The notes under the pieces are model-generated. The model had not been told where the DNA came from and searched no databases. It was given only the letters and a program-made list of their open reading frames with translations. Shown piece after piece: positions 24,801-32,729 of a DNA stretch of 64,000 bases; positions within the stretch are counted from its first letter, which is position 1; the number at the start of each line of letters is the position of its first letter. The DNA is taken from contig NZ_QMEM01000005.1 of assembly GCF_003390915.1 (NCBI RefSeq), positions 186,001-250,000 of the forward strand. The letters are read 5' to 3'. The translations under genes and the position numbers were made by a program. This DNA is from Lewinella sp. IMCC34183. Its GTDB lineage: Bacteria; Bacteroidota; Bacteroidia; Chitinophagales; Saprospiraceae.

Positions 24801-27788
24801 GGCCTCGGTGGGGGTGTAGCTGAAGGTGAGCACCCGCCCGCCGTTTTCCCGGCCGGTGGTAGCCCCGCTCCGGCTCTGCCACTGGTAGTGGACGAGCGGC
24901 AGATCGACGGCGGAGAGCAGCGTGAGTTCGAGCGGCTGCCCCACAACGACGCTGTCGGGGATGCCGTCGAGCCGGTACAGTTCGCCGGCCGGCAGCTCGG
25001 CCGCGGCGGTACTGTATACACTGAAGGTGGCGGGCTCGCCCGCCGTACCGTCGGGGTAGGTAAATTCGATGCGGTAGTACCCCACCGGGAAGTCGGCGGC
25101 CAGGGGCAGGCGCCGCTCGTTCCCGGACAGGGATACCGTGGTTTCGTACACCGGATCACCGGCGGCCGGCCACGCCGCCAGCTCGGGGACGGGGGCGTAG
25201 GCCAGGTTGGGGAAGTTGCGTGCGAAAGCGGCGCGGTTGATCACCGGTCGATCCGGCATGTCCCATTCCCGCTCCAGCAGGGCGGCATTGGGTTTGGTAA
25301 CGGGCACGATCCGCAGGCGCAACTCCAGGCGGGCTTCCGGATCATCGCTGACGGCCAGGAGGGTAAGGCTGTCGCCGCGGTCCACCGATTCACGCTGGGG
25401 AGTGATGGCTACGGCGGGGCGCTGACGCTGCAGGCCCACGGTCGTGGTAGCCTGGTGGGTTTCGCCGGTCGGGTCCGTGACGTCCGCTTCCACTACGTAG
25501 CGGTAGCGGCGGAAGCCCGTGGCGGTCGCTTGCTCGCTACCCGTAAAGGTGAAGGCAAAGGTGCCGGAGGCATCGGTCTCGGTCGTACCGCTACTCAGCA
25601 GTTCGCGGCCGCCGCCGTCCCCCCCTCCGCCGTAGCGGGAGAAGAACCAGCGGACTTCCTCGAGGTACACGCGGTAGCTGACCTGCCCCTCACTGACGGG
25701 CGGTCCGGCGTAGGTCAGGGCGGTACCCGAAACCGCCACCGGGCGGCCGGAGGCTACCGCATCGGGCGCGGTCAGCTCGACGGAGAAGCGGGGGCGCTTG
25801 TATTCCTCCACGCGGAGGCTGGTCCCGCCGTTGTCGGTCTGCAGCGAGAACTCACCCGTCAGCCCTCCGTCGGGCAGCGTGAAGTCGAGGCTGAAGCGGC
25901 CGTAGGCGTCGGACATAACTTCCCGGCGGGCGACTTCCTGGTAGTTGGCATCGCGTAGTATCACGGTCACCCGATCGTCGGGCAGGATCGAGGGGAGCTC
26001 GTCGCCGTCGGTGCGGTAGCGGAGGCCATAGACGTGCACGGTCTGCCCCGGCCGGTACAGGGGCCGGTCGGTGAGGAGGGTGGTGTACCGGGTTTCCCGC
26101 CCCGGTTCCGACCGGCGGTCGTAGCTGTAGAGCTCGGTCACGAGCCGGTCCTTTCCGTGTTCGAGCACCAGCTGGTAGTTGCGGTAGTCGTCACCGCCGG
26201 GCAGCTGGAAGGTGCCGCGTCCGTCGGAGGTACGGGTGCCGGCCGGTTTGTACTCACTTCGGCGGTCGGCCAGTCGCAGCGCAACGGTCACTCCGGCGAC
26301 CGGCTCACCGCTCGTACGGTCGGTCACCTGGACGAAATTGCCCCCGGGAGTCTCGAAGTGCAGGACGGCCAGGTCGCTTACCTGGAAGGGGATGACCGAG
26401 AAAATGCCCGCATCGGTGGTGAAGGACGGATCGGTGGAGATTACCAGCTGGTAGCCACCGGCCGGCAGGGGATCGAGGTCCAGTTCGGTGGTGTGACGGC
26501 TGTAGTCGTCGTTGGGCGCCAGCCGCTGACTGCCGCTGGCGGCCAGTTGGCCCTGCTTGATGATATCCAGCCGCTCGGAGGCCCGGTAGCTATTGCGTCC
26601 GGTGGCGGCGGCGGGGTCGTAAGTATAGAGCCGGTAGAAGACCCGCTCGACGTTCCGGTACTCCAGGCCTACGAGCAGGTGCTCACTACGGGGATAAAAA
26701 CTCAACGCCCGGGCATCCAGGGCGGGGCGGGTGATGGCGGCGCGCAGCTGTTCCGACAGGACTACGGCCACGGAGTCGGCCTCCCCTACCCGATCGAGCA
26801 GGGCCAGGGCGCGCACGCGCGGCCGGGGTCCGAGCTGGTCGTCGTCGCGGTTGAGGACCGAAGCCATCTCCACGAGGATGCGGTCGCGTTCCTCCACCCC
26901 GGGGTAGTTGGCGTACATCCTTTCCAGGGCGGTGAAGTAGATGGAGTCGGCTACCCCGTTGCGGTGCACGAAGCGCATGCGCTCCAGGTCGGCGTACAGG
27001 AGGGCGGGGCCGCCCGCGTCGAGGTGGTAGGCGATCCACTGTTGGTAGACCTGGAGTTTGCGGGGGGTACCTTTACTGAGGTCGAAATTCAGGCTGAGGT
27101 CCTGGGCGGCGAAGGCCTCCGCCGGTAGCAGGGCCAGGGAATCGTTGGCGATCGCCTGGTCGGTCAGCGTACCCAGGCTGCTGCCGAGCACCGTCAGGGC
27201 GCGGTCAACGATCAGGTCGTACAGGGTAGGTACCTCGTTAGTACGGGACATGTTGCCCGCAACGAGGGCGGGAATAGAAACCAGGGGCGTCTGATTCTCG
27301 CGGGCCAGTTCCAGCGACCGGTAGAGGTGGCGGCGGCTCAGAAAGAGTAGTTCTTCCATGCCGTACGCGGTCAGGTCCAGGCTGTCCGGGACGGGATTCT
27401 CTCCGGCGGTGGACAGCTCGCTGAGGCGGTACGAATTCTGCTCGGCGTAGTTGTGGTAGAACTCACCCAGTAGCAGGTTGGTCAGGGTGGCGAAGACCGG
27501 CAGGTCACCGTGATTGGCGAGCGCCGACCGCAGTGTCGCCAGCGCGGCCTGGTCGCCGTCTTCCTCCAGGTTCCGGACGAGCCGGGAGCGGTACTCCAGG
27601 GCGCGCGCCAGGTGATCCGCCCGCTCATCGGCGGCGGCCCGGGTGTACAGGTCGTCGGCGACGTCGAGGGCGCTCCGCGTCAGGCCTTTTTCCAGTAGGG
27701 AGTCGATCCGCCGGTAGTCGTCGGCAAAGTTCTGGGCCATGAGGGATCCGGTGAGCAGGGGAAGGAGAAAAAGCAGCAAGTAACGCAT
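21843..27788 (-). CDS. Very large secreted alpha-2-macroglobulin family protein
   Basis: A 1981-residue protein with a cleavable signal (MRYLLLFLLPLLTGSLMAQ). The first 430 residues are helical. Macroglobulin beta-domains follow, including a typical MG2 opening TLLTDRPLYRPGQTVHVYG near residue 575. The A2M domain (FWLPTLTADADGSLRISFTSPEALTAWKFR) lies near 1200, and an alpha/alpha-toroid thioester-type domain follows near 1410-1750. The canonical thioester CGEQ is replaced by ESTEQ near 1430, so no covalent protease trap can form. A proline/glycine-rich linker (PPPPPAAGSPGAQ) before the A2M domain could be the bait region. Bacterial relatives of the YfaS type guard the envelope against proteases. 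Confidence 0.9.
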   Translation of the reverse strand: MRYLLLFLLPLLTGSLMAQNFADDYRRIDSLLEKGLTRSALDVADDLYTRAAADERADHLARALEYRSRLVRNLEEDGDQAALATLRSALANHGDLPVFATLTNLLLGEFYHNYAEQNSYRLSELSTAGENPVPDSLDLTAYGMEELLFLSRRHLYRSLELARENQTPLVSIPALVAGNMSRTNEVPTLYDLIVDRALTVLGSSLGTLTDQAIANDSLALLPAEAFAAQDLSLNFDLSKGTPRKLQVYQQWIAYHLDAGGPALLYADLERMRFVHRNGVADSIYFTALERMYANYPGVEERDRILVEMASVLNRDDDQLGPRPRVRALALLDRVGEADSVAVVLSEQLRAAITRPALDARALSFYPRSEHLLVGLEYRNVERVFYRLYTYDPAAATGRNSYRASERLDIIKQGQLAASGSQRLAPNDDYSRHTTELDLDPLPAGGYQLVISTDPSFTTDAGIFSVIPFQVSDLAVLHFETPGGNFVQVTDRTSGEPVAGVTVALRLADRRSEYKPAGTRTSDGRGTFQLPGGDDYRNYQLVLEHGKDRLVTELYSYDRRSEPGRETRYTTLLTDRPLYRPGQTVHVYGLRYRTDGDELPSILPDDRVTVILRDANYQEVARREVMSDAYGRFSLDFTLPDGGLTGEFSLQTDNGGTSLRVEEYKRPRFSVELTAPDAVASGRPVAVSGTALTYAGPPVSEGQVSYRVYLEEVRWFFSRYGGGGDGGGRELLSSGTTETDASGTFAFTFTGSEQATATGFRRYRYVVEADVTDPTGETHQATTTVGLQRQRPAVAITPQRESVDRGDSLTLLAVSDDPEARLELRLRIVPVTKPNAALLEREWDMPDRPVINRAAFARNFPNLAYAPVPELAAWPAAGDPVYETTVSLSGNERRLPLAADFPVGYYRIEFTYPDGTAGEPATFSVYSTAAAELPAGELYRLDGIPDSVVVGQPLELTLLSAVDLPLVHYQWQSRSGATTGRENGGRVLTFSYTPTEADRGGLSFALATVRLNRIITESRQLSLPWNNKELSVTYETFRDRLRPGTPEEWTVIIRNRDGSPVEAAALATMYDASLDQLYAGRGWEFSPYPLFYGGGALVIGNSFGTARGYTFDLTRTAATDTVPDLPRLLLPSPDEARVYKSMPVSMRGRIRLQSAPVLEESVEMEMVAEDASAGNAAPPPPPAAGSPGAQEPIDIRTNLRETAFWLPTLTADADGSLRISFTSPEALTAWKFRLFTHDKGLNYTVSEREIVTQKELMVLPSVPRFVRAGDDLTLTARVSNMTAAELPVDVRLELFDPATDSLLAFSAFGGDAGAGDPTVKRTLAAQGSETVRFSLVIPEDMARRGMLGYRIVARGGAYSDGEENILPVLTDRTLVTVARPFYLKRGERKTLTLPLLAGYDSRTLEQVGYVFEATTNPAWLALKALPYLMESDNESTEQLANRYFANQLAYATVSGKPVLEEVFRKWQADSTALLSELERNEALTNALITETPWVREAQSEAEQRARIGELFDLKRLADEQQATLAKLAARQESDGAYSWFPGGRSDRYMTQYVVETLARLQQLGVTADAQSATVDQIRFQAISYLDAQLADDYRRLFADVPDSLEMRNDYRPSALQVHYLYARAVSVGMDAPESEALTYFRERAFATWTEYGLYEQALIALTAHAAGDASASAILKSLRERALHSDELGMYWKYAAGYRWNNLPIETHTRLLEAFRTIDPVQEELDEMRLWLLTNKRTNRWATTKATAAAVYALLSGGKSYTVERAARPLEASWPGLRGNDLDTRVRALQEDAEAATGAFTLRLPAAEVNRDLATVRLRNRGNDLVWGGVYWQYTEVAAKVEASNDGPLTLQRQLFRRTGDQLIALEEGATLAPGDRITVRLTVSTDREMDYVHVKDRRAAAFEPVEALSGYTYDNGLGYYFAPGDLATNFFIDHLPKGTYTLEYDLFTTFAGNFSSGLGRVECMYAPEFGGNTAGGRVVVR

Positions 27789-27800
27789 ATCAGGGGCTTA

Positions 27801-27821
27801 TGGGGGCAATCTACGCCCCCT
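27801..27821. promoter_or_regulatory. G/C-rich hairpin in the alpha-2-macroglobulin leader
   Basis: The inverted repeat gggggc / gccccc, with a seven-base loop, lies 13-32 bases upstream of the ATG at 27788, read on the minus strand. It overlaps the place where a ribosome would bind, so it may lower or gate translation. This is positional inference only. Confidence 0.4.
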
Positions 27822-28166
27822 TGATGCACGGTACGCGGGCAATGCACACACACCTACCGTTAAGGAATCCCTAATGCTTTCGCCGCCACATTCGTTTATT
27901 GGCAGGTGGAAAGCCGGGCTACTCTTCTGTGCGGCGCGGTGCGCCCCGCGGTCGTATTTACCCTGGCATAAGGACGAGGCGGGGGGGCTTCGAAGAAAGT
28001 ACCCGTCGGGCATAGGGAAACGCCCCCCTCATGGATTACGAGCAGCGGTGAACCCGGGACCCGAGGTCGGCGGCCACATGCTTGTTTTAGCAACCGTTCC
28101 GGCAAACCGTGTTACATTAGCCTGACCCGCGATGTCGCAGGGTTCCGCGTCGATCAATCCACCGGC
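27822..28166. other. Intergenic region between divergent genes, no gene seen
   Basis: About 345 bases between the A2M start and the tocopherol-cyclase-like gene. Short reading frames on both strands have arginine/proline-rich, family-less translations and are not supported. It must hold the two divergent promoters. tgttacattag near 28109 is a weak match to the Bacteroidota -7 box. Confidence 0.4.
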
Positions 28167-29150
28167 TTGCACGATTTTCTCCTCCGCCAGCGCGCCACCT
28201 TCGATCCCCCCCGCTTCCAGGGATGGGGCCGGCACCGGCAGTATTTCGAGGGGTGGTACTTCAAGGTCGTGGTGCCCGAGGCCGGTCTGGCCTACGCCTT
28301 TATCCCGGGCATCAGCTACGACGCTGGGGGTAAGGGGCACAGTTTCCTGCAGGTCCTCGACGGGGTAGCCGCCACATCCAGTTACCACGAATACACTACC
28401 AACGATTTCCGCCCGGCCGCTTACCGCTTCGACGTGCAGTTAGGTCCCCACCGCTTTTCTACGGAACGCCTGCGGGTCGATCTGCCGGAGCTACAGGTCG
28501 ATCTGAGCTTTAGGGGCATTCACCCCTGGACGCCCCGCCGGCTGGCCCGCGGCGTAATGGGCTGGTACGGCTTCGTCCCGAAAATGCAGTGCTACCACGG
28601 CCTGGTAAGCTTTCACCACCGGATGCGGGGCACGATCCGCGTGGGCGACACGACGCACGATGCAGCGTCCGGGGTCGGCTACACCGAAAAAGACTGGGGC
28701 CGCGGCTTTCCCGACGCCTGGATATGGGGGCAGAGCAATCACCTGAGCGACGCCCGCGGACCGGCCAGCCTCATGCTGAGCGTAGCGAGTATTCCCTGGA
28801 TGGGAACCGCCTTTCGGGGTTTCCTCTGCACCCTGCTGCTGGAGGGGGAAATGTACATTTTCACTACCTGGACGGGCGCGCAATCCGCGGTTACCTTCTC
28901 CCCCGAGGGCACCTCGGTGACGGTGACCTTCTTTAATTCCCGGTACCACCTCACCGTTACGGGCCACCCGGCCCCCGGCGGACAGCTGGCCAGTCCCATT
29001 CAGGGCGCCATGACCGGCAAAATCAATGAAAGCCTGCGCGCCGAACTGGACGTCCGCCTGGAACGTGACGGTTCCCTCGTCTACGCCGGAACGGCCACCT
29101 GGGCCGGACTGGAAGTGAGCGACAACGCACGGGCACGGCTGGCGGGTTAG
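28167..29150 (+). CDS. Tocopherol-cyclase-like family protein
   Basis: A 327-residue protein matching the tocopherol cyclase-like family: GRHRQYFEGWYFKVV at the N-terminus, AFIPGISYDAGGKGHSFLQVLDG, later MGWYGFVPKMQCYHGLVS, and the strongly conserved GYTEKDWGRGFPDAWIWGQSN. The family folds as two lipocalin-like barrels and binds prenyl-lipids; plant and cyanobacterial members cyclise tocopherol precursors. In a non-photosynthetic Bacteroidota the substrate is unknown. No in-frame ATG exists upstream of the homology; the best start is a TTG at 28167, and the product begins at the usual family N-terminus. Confidence 0.85.
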   Translation: MHDFLLRQRATFDPPRFQGWGRHRQYFEGWYFKVVVPEAGLAYAFIPGISYDAGGKGHSFLQVLDGVAATSSYHEYTTNDFRPAAYRFDVQLGPHRFSTERLRVDLPELQVDLSFRGIHPWTPRRLARGVMGWYGFVPKMQCYHGLVSFHHRMRGTIRVGDTTHDAASGVGYTEKDWGRGFPDAWIWGQSNHLSDARGPASLMLSVASIPWMGTAFRGFLCTLLLEGEMYIFTTWTGAQSAVTFSPEGTSVTVTFFNSRYHLTVTGHPAPGGQLASPIQGAMTGKINESLRAELDVRLERDGSLVYAGTATWAGLEVSDNARARLAG

Positions 29151-29161
29151 CCCGCTGGCCA

Positions 29162-30307
29162 TCAGGTGAAATACAGCACTTCCGCCTCCGGAAACTCCCG
29201 CGCGATCGCCGCCGTGAAGTACTCCTTCAGTTCCCGCATCTGCTCCCTGGGGTAGACGAATTTGTGGCTGCCGAACTTGTTGTGCTTCTTGGTGCGCTTC
29301 TCCTCGTCGAAGTCAAGGGAGGTATTCGGGTACCACTCCTGGAGGATACCCTTCGAGCCGGGCGTGAAGCGGTGGGTGATGAGCTCGAAGGTCAGGTCCG
29401 CCCCCGCCGGCAACGCCGCCCGCAACTGCCCGAGCATCTCCGCGTAGGCTTCCTGCCATCCTTCGAAGGGCATGAGGGGAGCCAGTACGGCCCCGACGGG
29501 GTAGCCGGCCAGCGCCAGCTTCCGCAGGGCTAGCAGGCGGGCGGACAGGTCGGCCGTGCCGCCCTCCAGCCGCTTGGTCACCCAGTCGGCGTTCAGGCTG
29601 ATGCGGCAGCGGGTTCGGCCGTTATGGACGAGGTTGAGCAGGGGCTCCACCCGGTCGTACTTGGTCACCCACCGCAGGCGCGCGCCCGGCTGTCCGGCAA
29701 ACCACCCGATGGTGCGGCTGATCGAGCCGGTCAGGTGCTCGATGCCTAGCGGGTCGGTGTAGCAGCTGGCCTCGAAGGTGGTTTCCGGTCGGTTGGGGTC
29801 GATGTAGGCCGCGTTGTTTTCCAGGATGGTGTCCAGGTTGGCGTAGGCCCGGGTCACCGGCGCCCCCGGCAGGCTGCCGGCCAGGTAGCAGTACTGGCAG
29901 TGGGCCGGGCACCCCTTGGCCAGGTGAAACTGCCAGTCGGCCGAGGGCGGGATCGGCGTCAGCCGCAGGGCGCTGGGCGGTGCGTTGACGATGGCCAGGG
30001 TATTCTTAGCCCGCTGGTAGGTCTCGCGGACGGTGGCGCCGCCCAGCCGCGGCAGGCGGTTGCCCTTCTGCACATCGTAGGTAAGGCCCAGATCCTCCAG
30101 GCGCGCGGCAATGCGCCGGCCGTGGGGTTCGCGGTAGGCATCGGCCGTGAAGTAGATGTGCTTGGGCTTCCAGTCGCGGGCGGAGCGGCCGCCACCCGCA
30201 AAGGTGGTGATATCGGGGGCGTCCGCCTGGGAGATCGTGTCGGCGGCGTGCCCGTCGGGCAGACGGGCGCTGAGGTGGGGAGCTTCGCGCAGCGGTTTAC
30301 GGGCCAT
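29162..30307 (-). CDS. Spore photoproduct lyase family radical SAM protein
   Basis: A 381-residue protein. Radical-SAM cluster motif CPAHCQYC (Cys133, Cys137, Cys140) binds the 4Fe-4S cluster. A downstream Cys182 in TTFEASCYTDPLGIEHLTG matches the position of the essential H-donor cysteine of Bacillus SplB. LRWVTKYDRVEPLL, CRISLNADWVTKRLEGG and the C-terminal KFVYPREQMRELKEYF also follow the family. SplB repairs the spore photoproduct thymine dimer. Bacteroidota do not form spores, so the substrate here is probably different, possibly another DNA lesion. It is convergent with the tocopherol-cyclase-like gene, with an 11-base gap. Confidence 0.88.
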   Translation of the reverse strand: MARKPLREAPHLSARLPDGHAADTISQADAPDITTFAGGGRSARDWKPKHIYFTADAYREPHGRRIAARLEDLGLTYDVQKGNRLPRLGGATVRETYQRAKNTLAIVNAPPSALRLTPIPPSADWQFHLAKGCPAHCQYCYLAGSLPGAPVTRAYANLDTILENNAAYIDPNRPETTFEASCYTDPLGIEHLTGSISRTIGWFAGQPGARLRWVTKYDRVEPLLNLVHNGRTRCRISLNADWVTKRLEGGTADLSARLLALRKLALAGYPVGAVLAPLMPFEGWQEAYAEMLGQLRAALPAGADLTFELITHRFTPGSKGILQEWYPNTSLDFDEEKRTKKHNKFGSHKFVYPREQMRELKEYFTAAIAREFPEAEVLYFT

Positions 30308-30375
30308 GGTGTGGGTTTTTCGCCTAACGGCCTATATGGAAAACAGTTTGGGTACGCGCGTCTCCGCCTCCGGAC

Positions 30376-31062
30376 CTAGAAGTCCTTCAGCCGCCGCTTG
30401 GTGGCCTCCAGCTTGCGGAGCTGCTCCTCGATCTCGCGTTGCTTGCTCTCCTGGTTCAGCTCGTTCTTGCGGATGGCCTCCTCAAGTTCCACGATTTTCT
30501 TGCGGGCATCCTCGATGTCGTCTTCGGCGCGCTTCTTATCGCGCTTCATGTCTTCGAGTTCGTCTTCCAGGTCCTCCAGGCGGTCCTCGTCGGCCTCTAC
30601 GTCGGCTTCGATCTGCTCCTTGCTCACGGCGAGGGCAAACTGCATCAGCATCTTTTCCGCGTTGACGTAGTCGCCCTGGTCGAGCGAGGGACTTACGTAG
30701 CCACGGGGGGTGGCGATCCAGACCGTCAGCTGGGCACCGTCGCCGTCTTCCCGGACGGCGCTGTACATATCCAGGTTGTTGCCGCCGTTGACGCCCGGCA
30801 GGGAGAAATTGAGGCTGGCCAGCTCACCGATCTTGGACCGGCGGGTGCTTTTGGTCTTTACCTTGTAGTTGTCCTTCAGCCAGTCCTCCCAGAGGTCTTC
30901 GACGTCGTCTTCGTCGGCGCTCGGCAGGTCCAGTACGAGGGACTCGTGGTCCCCCTGGCTCATCGCCTGTACGCGCGTAGAGACTTGAGCGGTCAGGCCG
31001 GCGGCGGTCAGCAACAGGAGGGCGATAAAGGAAACGGAGTAAAGCGATTCTTTCATGTTCAT
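30376..31062 (-). CDS. Exported coiled-coil protein of unknown function
   Basis: Starting at the ATG at 31062 (MNMKESL), the product is 228 residues with a signal (LYSVSFIALLLLTAAGLTAQ). Residues about 25-135 form a compact beta-rich domain with SKIGELASLNFSLPGVNGGNNLDMY and VWIATPRGYVSPSL. Residues about 145-228 are a long charged coiled coil (DEDRLEDLEDELEDMKRDK, through EEQLRKLEATKRRLKDF). The longer frame from 31143 lacks a signal at its start and is not favoured. The periplasmic domain plus coiled coil suggests a structural or adaptor role; no family was recognised. Confidence 0.75.
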   Translation of the reverse strand: MNMKESLYSVSFIALLLLTAAGLTAQVSTRVQAMSQGDHESLVLDLPSADEDDVEDLWEDWLKDNYKVKTKSTRRSKIGELASLNFSLPGVNGGNNLDMYSAVREDGDGAQLTVWIATPRGYVSPSLDQGDYVNAEKMLMQFALAVSKEQIEADVEADEDRLEDLEDELEDMKRDKKRAEDDIEDARKKIVELEEAIRKNELNQESKQREIEEQLRKLEATKRRLKDF

Positions 31063-31237
31063 AGTGTTGTTGGGTGAGTTGGCAACGGGGTATTCTTGTG
31101 TGGGTAACGGTTTGGCGGGGCCGCGGGTGCGATATTGGGTCAATTTCGGTTGACAAAGGTGGCATTAGGTGTGTTGCCATTCCCATGTTACCGACAACCG
31201 CATCGCCAAGCATTCCCAGTGGGAAAGGCCCCGGAAA

Positions 31238-32691
31238 ATGAGCCGTTCTCAGCGTCATCTGCCTAGGCACCCTGATGAACACCCTCAACGCTTCGATCGT
31301 CAATATTGTCCTGCCCTCCATCGCCAACGCCTTTGGTCAACCGCTTAACGGCAAGGTACAGTGGACCATAATCATGTATCTGGTGGTACTGGCTTCGACG
31401 CTGTTGGCCTTTGGCCGGCTTGCGGACATGTACGGGGCAAGCGGGTCTGGAGCGCCGGCATCATCGTCTTTACGGTCGGTTCTGTGGCGTGCGGATTGGC
31501 GCCGAGCCTCACGGCGCTGATTGCCTCCCGGGGCCTGCAGGGGCTCGGTGCCTCCATGATGATGGCCCCCAGCGCGGTGCTCATCTCCCACACCTTTGGC
31601 TCCACCGAGCGCGGCAGGGCCCTCGGCATCAACGCGGTGGTGGTTTCCGTGAGCGTGAGCAGCGGGCCGGTACTGGGCGGCTACCTGACGCAGTACCTGA
31701 GCTGGGAGTACATTTTCTTTATCAACCTGCCGATCGGGGTGATCACGTATTTCTGGACGCTCCACACCCTGCCGAAGCAGCAACGTGGTCGGCGGGTCGG
31801 CGAGCAGTTCGATGCCTGGGGTGCCCGCTGATCGCCGTGGGCCTCGGCGGCCTTACGCTCGGCACCTCATTTGGTCCCGACTGGGGATGGGGGTTACCGG
31901 ACACTCTGGCAGCCCTGGGTGTGGGGCTGACAAGCACCCTTGGAGCCTACTTCGTGGAGCGCCGGGTGACCAACCCGCTGGTCAACCTTAGTTTCTTTTA
32001 CAACCGGATGTTTACCCTGTTCTTCCTTACCCTGCTCCTGTGCTCCATGACCATCGTAACGGTCGTTCTTCTGCTGCCGTTCTATTACGAGCAGCTGCGG
32101 GGCTTCGGTACGTCACGATCCGGACTGCTCATGACGCCGGCCGCCCTTGTCCTGGGGGTAGTAGGGCCCGTGGCGGGCCGGCTGTCCGATCGCTTCGGCT
32201 CTACCTACCTGGTGCCGCTTGGATTACTGCTTAACGCCCTAAGTTTTTTCATGCTGTACTTCGTAGACAGCAGCACGGCGGTAGCTTACATAGTACTGAT
32301 CCTCGTGATCGATGGCGTGGGGCTTGGCATATTCTTTCCCGCCAACAGCAGCACGCTGATGAATAATCCTCCGGCGGAGCGTATGGGCGTGGGCTCCTCG
32401 ATGCTAAGTACCGGCCGCCTGATCGGACAGTCGGTAGGTATCGCACTGGCCGGAGCGATCTTCAACGGGCTCCAGGGGGCCACGGCCAAAAACAGCCTGG
32501 AGCACGGGCAGCGGACGGCGGCCCTGGAGAGTACCTTTTCGCACGCCTTCGCAACCGTGATGTTGGTAGCCGGTGCTATCGGTCTGGCGGCTACGATCGT
32601 CTCCCTCCTCCGGGGGCGCTCCAGCGCTTCCCCCGAAGGCCCCGCACCCGCGCTTGTGCCGCCCGCCCACGGTGGTCCCGGCCTCCCGTGA
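31238..32691 (+). pseudogene. Broken MFS (DHA2/EmrB-type) drug transporter
   Basis: The protein homology runs through three frames. Frame one (from 31275) gives NTLNASIVNIVLPSIANAF and LAFGRLADMYG. A base is missing in the G run at 31434-31437; frame two then gives KRVWSAGIIVFTVGSVACGL through INLPIGVITYFW and QFDAWGAR. A second missing base near 31826-31828 moves to frame three: LIAVGLGGLTLGTSFG to the end at 32691. Together they spell a 14-helix multidrug MFS transporter. The 5' end is also damaged: the ATG at 31238 is out of frame with TM1, and TM1 is incomplete. Either a decayed gene or two homopolymer sequencing errors; the damaged start favours decay. Confidence 0.8.
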
Positions 32692-32729
32692 GTACACCGG
32701 TACGGTAAATAAGCCGTTGCTTTGTGCCC

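Noticed and set aside
27874-28125. Short plus-strand frame in the A2M leader region
   Set aside because: Arginine/proline-rich, no family, and ends before the tocopherol-cyclase-like gene; probably promoter DNA.
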